DNA of 64,000 nt from NCBI GenBank assembly GCA_013002535.1, contig JABDJK010000074.1, forward strand, positions 35,322 to 99,321. Direction: 5' to 3'. Below the pieces are notes generated by a model. That model did no database searches and had not been told where the DNA came from. It saw only the letters and a list, made by a program, of their open reading frames with translations. The translations under genes and the position numbers were made by a program. The DNA is from Hyphococcus sp. (GTDB lineage: Bacteria; Pseudomonadota; Alphaproteobacteria; Caulobacterales; Parvularculaceae). Below, piece after piece: positions 59,285 to 64,000 of the stretch (the stretch's first letter is position 1; each line of letters starts with the position of its first letter).

Positions 59285-61627
59285 ATGCCCGCGCCGAAGC
59301 ACGTTATCAAAAAAGCCCCGAAGACCCAGCCGGTTACGCCGAAGCATGAGGTGATCCCTGGCGGTTTTTCCGAAGCTGTGCAGACCTATCACGATCGCCT
59401 TGGCGCGCCCCTGGAAACATGGACGCCGCACAAGCCAGAGCGCCCGCCGAAATCCGGCAAGTCGAGACCTTTGCGCGTTGTCTCTAATTATCAGCCGGCG
59501 GGCGATCAGGTGACGGCGATCCCAGAACTTGTCGAAGGCGTCAAAAACGATGAGTGGGACCAGGTGCTGCTTGGAGCCACCGGCACCGGCAAGACCTTTA
59601 CGATGGCGAAAGTCATCGAAGCATGCCAGCGCCCGGCGCTGATCCTCGCGCCCAACAAAACCCTCGCGGCGCAGCTCTATGGCGAGTTCAAGGCGTTCTT
59701 CCCCGACAACGCGGTTGAGTATTTCGTTTCGTATTACGATTACTACCAGCCGGAAGCATACGTTCCGCGTACGGACACTTACATCGAAAAAGAATCCTCC
59801 ATTAACGAACAGATCGACCGCATGCGCCACGCTGCGACTCGCGCGCTTCTGGAGCGCGAAGACGTTATCATCGTCGCCTCGGTCTCCTGCATCTACGGCA
59901 TCGGTTCGGTCGAGACCTACACCGCGATGACGTTCTCGCTCAAAACCGGGCAATTGATCGAGCGCAAGAAAATTCTTGCAGACCTCGTCGCCTTGCAATA
60001 CCGGCGCAATGACAACGCCTTCGCCCGCGGATGTTTCCGCGCCCGCGGCGACACCATCGAGATTTTCCCGGCTCACTATGAGGACCGTGCCTGGCGCGTC
60101 TCGCTCTTTGGCGACGAGATCGAAGACATCGCGGAATTCGATCCGCTAACCGGTCAGAAAACCGACGACCTGCCCGAAGTCACCCTTTACGCCAACTCCC
60201 ACTACGTCACGCCGCGCCCGACCCTGACCCAGGCCATGAGCGGCATCAAAAGAGAATTGAACGAGACCCTTCCGATCATGCGCGAGGAAGGCCGCCTGCT
60301 CGAGGCCCAGCGGCTGGAACAGCGTGTTCAGTTTGATCTCGAAATGATGGCGGCGACCGGTTCGTGCAACGGGATTGAGAATTATTCCCGCTACCTCACC
60401 GGCCGCAAGCCTGGCGAACCTCCCCCTACGCTCTTTGAGTATCTACCAGAAAACGCGCTCATATTCTGTGATGAATCGCACGTTTCGGTGCCGCAAATCG
60501 GGGCGATGTTCCGGGGCGACTTTAATCGCAAGCGGACGCTGGCCGAATATGGCTTCCGCCTGCCCTCCTGCATGGACAACCGGCCCTTGAAATTCGAGGA
60601 ATGGGAGAAGATGCGGCCGCAAACGACGCACGTTTCCGCGACGCCCGGCAACTGGGAGTTGGAACGCACCGGCGGCGTTTTCACCGAACAGGTGATCCGC
60701 CCCACCGGCCTCGTCGATCCGGAAATCGAGGTGCGCCCAGTCACCGCCCACGACACCAACCAGGTCGACGACGTCATAGCCGAATGCAAGGAGATCGCGA
60801 AGAAAGGCGGGCGCGTTCTCGTCACCACCTTGACGAAACGCATGGCCGAAGACCTCACCGAATACATGTATGAACAGGGCGTGCGCGTCAGATACATGCA
60901 CTCCGACATTGACACGCTGGAGCGGATCGAGATCATCCGCGACTTGCGCCTCGGCGCATTTGACGTGCTGGTCGGGATCAACCTTTTGCGCGAGGGGCTC
61001 GACATTCCGGAATGTCAGCTTGTCGCGATCCTCGACGCCGACAAGGAAGGGTTCCTCAGGTCCGAGACATCGCTGATCCAGACCATCGGACGCGCCGCAC
61101 GCAATGTCGACGGCCGAGTTATTCTCTATGCGGACAATATCACCGGCTCCATGGAGCGGGCCATGGGCGAGACCGAACGCCGCCGCGAAAAACAACTCGC
61201 CCATAACAAAAAACACGGCATCACGCCGGAATCGACAAGAGCCGCCATCGCCGACATCGCCAATTCAGACGACGAAGGCAAGAAGGCTGCCATGGGGCAA
61301 ACATTTGTCGGCCATCGCGGGTTCCGTGCGGCGGGCGGCGGAAGCTTCGCCGAGGACGCCGCCGAGTTTGAGGGCGCCGGGCACAACCTCCAGAAACATC
61401 TGCAGCATCTGGAGAAGGAAATGCGCGAAGCCGCGTCGAATTTGGAATTTGAAACCGCCGCCCGCCTCCGCGACGAAATCAAGAGACTTCAAGAGGTCGA
61501 ACTCGCCGTCGCGGATGATCCGATGGTCAAGCAATACGAGATCGAGAACAAGATTACCGAGGCGTCGGGACGCCCGTCGGCGAAAGCAGACAAATCAAAA
61601 CGGTCAAGAAAGCGACGGGGACGGTGA
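59285..61627 (+). CDS. uvrB: Excinuclease ABC subunit UvrB
   Basis: [78 protein letters not shown]. Confidence 0.98.
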   Translation: MPAPKHVIKKAPKTQPVTPKHEVIPGGFSEAVQTYHDRLGAPLETWTPHKPERPPKSGKSRPLRVVSNYQPAGDQVTAIPELVEGVKNDEWDQVLLGATGTGKTFTMAKVIEACQRPALILAPNKTLAAQLYGEFKAFFPDNAVEYFVSYYDYYQPEAYVPRTDTYIEKESSINEQIDRMRHAATRALLEREDVIIVASVSCIYGIGSVETYTAMTFSLKTGQLIERKKILADLVALQYRRNDNAFARGCFRARGDTIEIFPAHYEDRAWRVSLFGDEIEDIAEFDPLTGQKTDDLPEVTLYANSHYVTPRPTLTQAMSGIKRELNETLPIMREEGRLLEAQRLEQRVQFDLEMMAATGSCNGIENYSRYLTGRKPGEPPPTLFEYLPENALIFCDESHVSVPQIGAMFRGDFNRKRTLAEYGFRLPSCMDNRPLKFEEWEKMRPQTTHVSATPGNWELERTGGVFTEQVIRPTGLVDPEIEVRPVTAHDTNQVDDVIAECKEIAKKGGRVLVTTLTKRMAEDLTEYMYEQGVRVRYMHSDIDTLERIEIIRDLRLGAFDVLVGINLLREGLDIPECQLVAILDADKEGFLRSETSLIQTIGRAARNVDGRVILYADNITGSMERAMGETERRREKQLAHNKKHGITPESTRAAIADIANSDDEGKKAAMGQTFVGHRGFRAAGGGSFAEDAAEFEGAGHNLQKHLQHLEKEMREAASNLEFETAARLRDEIKRLQEVELAVADDPMVKQYEIENKITEASGRPSAKADKSKRSRKRRGR

Positions 61628-61635
61628 GCGGCGTG

Positions 61636-61997
61636 AAGAGAATGGCCCTGGCGCCGGCAGCCACCCGCAAGGCCAAAAGTACGGCGCCAAAACTGCCTCT
61701 CTTGCCGCGTTGGAAATGCCTTCGCACAATCATGCTGCCACTACAAACGACGTCACTGTGAGGGGGTCTTTCGCGAATGCAAACACCGCAACAGCCGACG
61801 GCAACGTCTTGGGCGACGGTCGCGTTGAACGAAATTCCTCAACTGGCGGCGCCGATATTGATATCGATGAATCGGCGGTATCCGCGACAACGACGCTTGG
61901 CAATGCCGGACGCGGCGCTGCGACCGGTATGGAACAACCGTCACTTGCGATTAATGCTTGAATCGCGACTACCGAACGGTTTCCGTCGCGCAGCTAA
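61636..61997 (+). pseudogene. C-terminal remnant of a phage tail collar / microcystin-dependent protein (Mdp)-like gene
   Basis: GPGAGSHPQGQKYGAKTASLAALEMPSHNHAATTNDVTVRGSFANANTATADGNVLGDGRVERNSSTGGADIDIDESAVSATTTLGNAGRGAATGMEQPSLAINA*IATTERFPSRS*: matches the expected G.K.G.E...L...MPSH.H...N.QPSLALNY.IAL.G.FPSR pattern with a premature TGA and no start/N-terminus. Confidence 0.7.
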
Positions 61998-62089
61998 ACG
62001 CTTTGCTTCATGGTTCCCCCTATCGTGAAGCTTGGGGCGCGGACGTTTTTTAAATGTTCGCGCTCCAATTGTATTCAGGATCAGGTTCG

Positions 62090-62374
62090 CTATCGCGACT
62101 TGTAATAGTCGCCAGCGGGAGGCGAAGCGAGGAGCGGCATAATCTTTTGGAAATCTTGCGGCGGGATTAATGCAGCGGCGGCCTTGTGAGCTTCGATCGA
62201 ATCCCAAACTTCAATAACCGCGACGGCGTCCGTATCCGGCGTTCCTTGCAGGATTGTGTAGGAAAGAAAACCGTCGGCCGCCTTCATCGCCGGCAGGACT
62301 TCTCGCAAAGCCGCAACAAGCGCATCGCCCTTTCCCGCCTGCGCAGTAAACTTGTTGATACGTGAAACAGTCAT
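62090..62374 (-). CDS. Putative quinol monooxygenase (ABM domain)
   Basis: MTVSRINKFTAQAGKGDALVAALREVLPAMKAADGFLSYTILQGTPDTDAVAVIEVWDSIEAHKAH-like ABM pattern. Confidence 0.85.
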   Translation of the reverse strand: MTVSRINKFTAQAGKGDALVAALREVLPAMKAADGFLSYTILQGTPDTDAVAVIEVWDSIEAHKAAAALIPPQDFQKIMPLLASPPAGDYYKSR

Positions 62375-62396
62375 GTTCCTAACTCCGCCGACATTC

Positions 62397-63701
62397 CTAC
62401 GTTAACAGGCCCATGGCGCCAGCGATGGCCATTAGCGCCAGCGAAAAAAGCCACATCGGCGCCAGTGCATAACGAATATGTTTGCCCATCTCGAGACCGG
62501 CAAGGCCTAGCGCCAGCCAAAGCGCCGGAGAAAATGGTGAGATGAACGTACCGACAACATTGCCGACCATAAGCGCATAAACGGCAGTTTCCGGCGCAAC
62601 GCCATGAGGTCCGACGATTTCAGTCACCACCGGCAACACTCCGAAATAATAAGCGTCCGTATTCAGGATCAACTCCATGGGAAGCCCAAAAACGCCGAGC
62701 GCCAGATGCAGGTACGGGACAAACGCCGACGGCAACACATTTGCGACATCGCCGGCGATCGATGACAGCATGCCGGACTTGTCCATAACGCCCAGAAAAG
62801 CGCCAGCAGCAAAAATGATAGCCGCCATGGACAATGCCGTTGGCGCGTGAGCGGCGATCGCATCCATTTGAGCCTTCGCGCCGCGCGCATTGACGAGTAA
62901 AGCGACGCCAAGTCCAATCATGAAAACATACGCCGCGGGCAACATTCCAGCGACGAGGCTCGCCATCACAGCGGCAAATATCGCGGCGTTTACAGCAACC
63001 TGCAGGCGCGGCGTCCGATCGCGGTATTCATCGCGAGGCGCCTCAGCCATTGGCCCCGGCGGCGCCGTTTCCGCGATGGGAAGATTCGCGATTCGACGTT
63101 GCTCACGCACCCCCAACAGTCCGGCGAACGCCACGAGAAGCAGCGCGCCCGCCAGTTGAACGGGTATCAACGGCTGCCAAAGCTCCGCGACGTCGACGCC
63201 GATCACTGCGGCTGCGCGACCTAATGGTCCGGCCCACGGCATCATGTTAAATATGCCAGCGCCAATCGCCAGCAACATCAACATCAAATAGAGGCTCATG
63301 CGCAGTCTTTTGTAGACCGGCGTAAGCGCTGGAATAGTCAAGAGGAATGTCGTCGCGCCTGCTCCGTCAAGATGAGCCAGCATACCGGCCACGGACGTAC
63401 CGACGGCGACGGCGATGACATTGCCGCCCGTCAGTTTAATAAGGCCGTCAATTATCGGCCGAAATAATCCGGCGTCCTGCATCACGCCAAAAAATAAAAT
63501 TGCAAAGATGAACATTGCTGCGACCGGCGCGACTTTCTGCAGACCGGCGCCAAAAAAATCACCGATCTCAACCGGTGAAAATCCGGAAACTACGGCTCCA
63601 GCAAGCGGCACAAGCGCAAGCGCAACGACCGGACTTACCCGTCCGGACAGGAGCAGAGCCACAACGATGGCGATAACGCCGAGGCCAATAAGGGTAAGCA
63701 T
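62397..63701 (-). CDS. CitMHS-family (citrate-type) transporter
   Basis: FGVMQDAGLFRPIIDGLIKLTGGNVIAVAVGTSVAGMLAHLDGAGATTFLLTIPALTPVYKRL; AYYFGVLPVVTEI. Confidence 0.88.
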   Translation of the reverse strand: MLTLIGLGVIAIVVALLLSGRVSPVVALALVPLAGAVVSGFSPVEIGDFFGAGLQKVAPVAAMFIFAILFFGVMQDAGLFRPIIDGLIKLTGGNVIAVAVGTSVAGMLAHLDGAGATTFLLTIPALTPVYKRLRMSLYLMLMLLAIGAGIFNMMPWAGPLGRAAAVIGVDVAELWQPLIPVQLAGALLLVAFAGLLGVREQRRIANLPIAETAPPGPMAEAPRDEYRDRTPRLQVAVNAAIFAAVMASLVAGMLPAAYVFMIGLGVALLVNARGAKAQMDAIAAHAPTALSMAAIIFAAGAFLGVMDKSGMLSSIAGDVANVLPSAFVPYLHLALGVFGLPMELILNTDAYYFGVLPVVTEIVGPHGVAPETAVYALMVGNVVGTFISPFSPALWLALGLAGLEMGKHIRYALAPMWLFSLALMAIAGAMGLLT

Positions 63702-63765
63702 AGGAGCCGGTTAAACGGTGAAATGAAACGCGCTGCAAGCAAAAATGTTTGCCGGTTCGATCAGC

Positions 63766-64000
63766 CTACGCATTCCCAGCCGTTTCAAATAAAGACGCCT
63801 CGAGCGCCTCATTCGGTTTTTTCCCACCCCAGACGAGGAAGTTGAACGCCGGGTAAAACCGGTCAATCGCCTCGCCCGCCGCGCGGATAAACGCGACCGC
63901 CTGGCCGGGCTCAATTGTGCCATTTTCAGGCAAGATCGCCGCGTTCCGGAAAACGATGGCGTTATCCTCCGTCCACAGATCGAAATGCCCGGTCCAGAGG
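63766..64000 (-). CDS. C-terminal part of an unidentified protein (continues beyond window)
   Basis: Open minus frame to window end: LWTGHFDLWTEDNAIVFRNAAILPENGTIEPGQAVAFIRAAGEAIDRFYPAFNFLVWGGKKPNEALEASLFETAGNA*. Confidence 0.55.
   Translation of the reverse strand, partial: LWTGHFDLWTEDNAIVFRNAAILPENGTIEPGQAVAFIRAAGEAIDRFYPAFNFLVWGGKKPNEALEASLFETAGNA

Noticed and set aside
59249-60076. 275-aa minus-strand ORF antisense to uvrB
   Set aside because: Lies wholly opposite a certain uvrB; composition is typical of antisense shadow ORFs in this codon usage; no recognisable domain
60443-61216. 257-aa minus-strand ORF antisense to uvrB
   Set aside because: Same reasoning: shadow ORF of uvrB
61104-61961. 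285-aa plus ORF overlapping the uvrB 3' half
   Set aside because: Its first half is just an alternative frame of uvrB; only the part after about 61636 is meaningful (tail-collar remnant)
1-64000. CRISPR array, prophage block, integron or transposon
   Set aside because: No regularly spaced direct repeats, integrase, transposase or phage structural operon were seen; only one decayed collar-like fragment

Overview
This 64 kb window looks like ordinary, densely coding chromosome from an alphaproteobacterium. No rRNA, CRISPR array, transposase or integrase was seen. Main blocks, left to right: (1) the end of an indolepyruvate ferredoxin oxidoreductase-like gene and a nitroreductase. (2) A minus-strand beta-oxidation operon (two different adjacent acyl-CoA dehydrogenases, an MFE-2-like SDR, a thiolase), then a GH13 glucosidase. 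(3) A plus-strand acyclic-terpene-utilization-like operon (AtuA/DUF1446, acyl-CoA carboxylase beta, enoyl-CoA hydratase, biotin-carrying carboxylase alpha, TIGR03084-like protein). (4) A TPR-sulfotransferase, then an ECF sigma factor/ChrR anti-sigma pair divergent from an overlapping operon (FAD oxidoreductase, DUF1365, cyclopropane-fatty-acid-synthase-like, chalcone-isomerase-like, GPH/MFS transporter). This resembles the RpoE-ChrR singlet-oxygen/modified fatty acid regulon. (5) A CAT-anticodon tRNA. (6) Housekeeping genes (uvrD-like, prmA, aminopeptidase P, DUF4167, prmC, prfA, ispG, a RodZ-like HTH/TonB_C fusion, ptsP, lysC, ubiG). (7) An RND efflux pump. (8) A circularly permuted ATP-grasp / alpha-E / transglutaminase triad. 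(9) uvrB, followed by a decayed phage tail-collar-like gene tail, then a CitMHS-type transporter. The best second-look items are two copies of a dispersed double-hairpin element with a compensatory stem change, two previously unlabelled pseudogenes, the ATP-grasp/alpha-E/transglutaminase triad, the sigma/anti-sigma lipid-modification operon with a candidate promoter, the adjacent ACAD pair, the HTH-TonB fusion, and an orphan nucleotidyltransferase with altered motifs. All family assignments come from reading the protein sequences; no database search was run.
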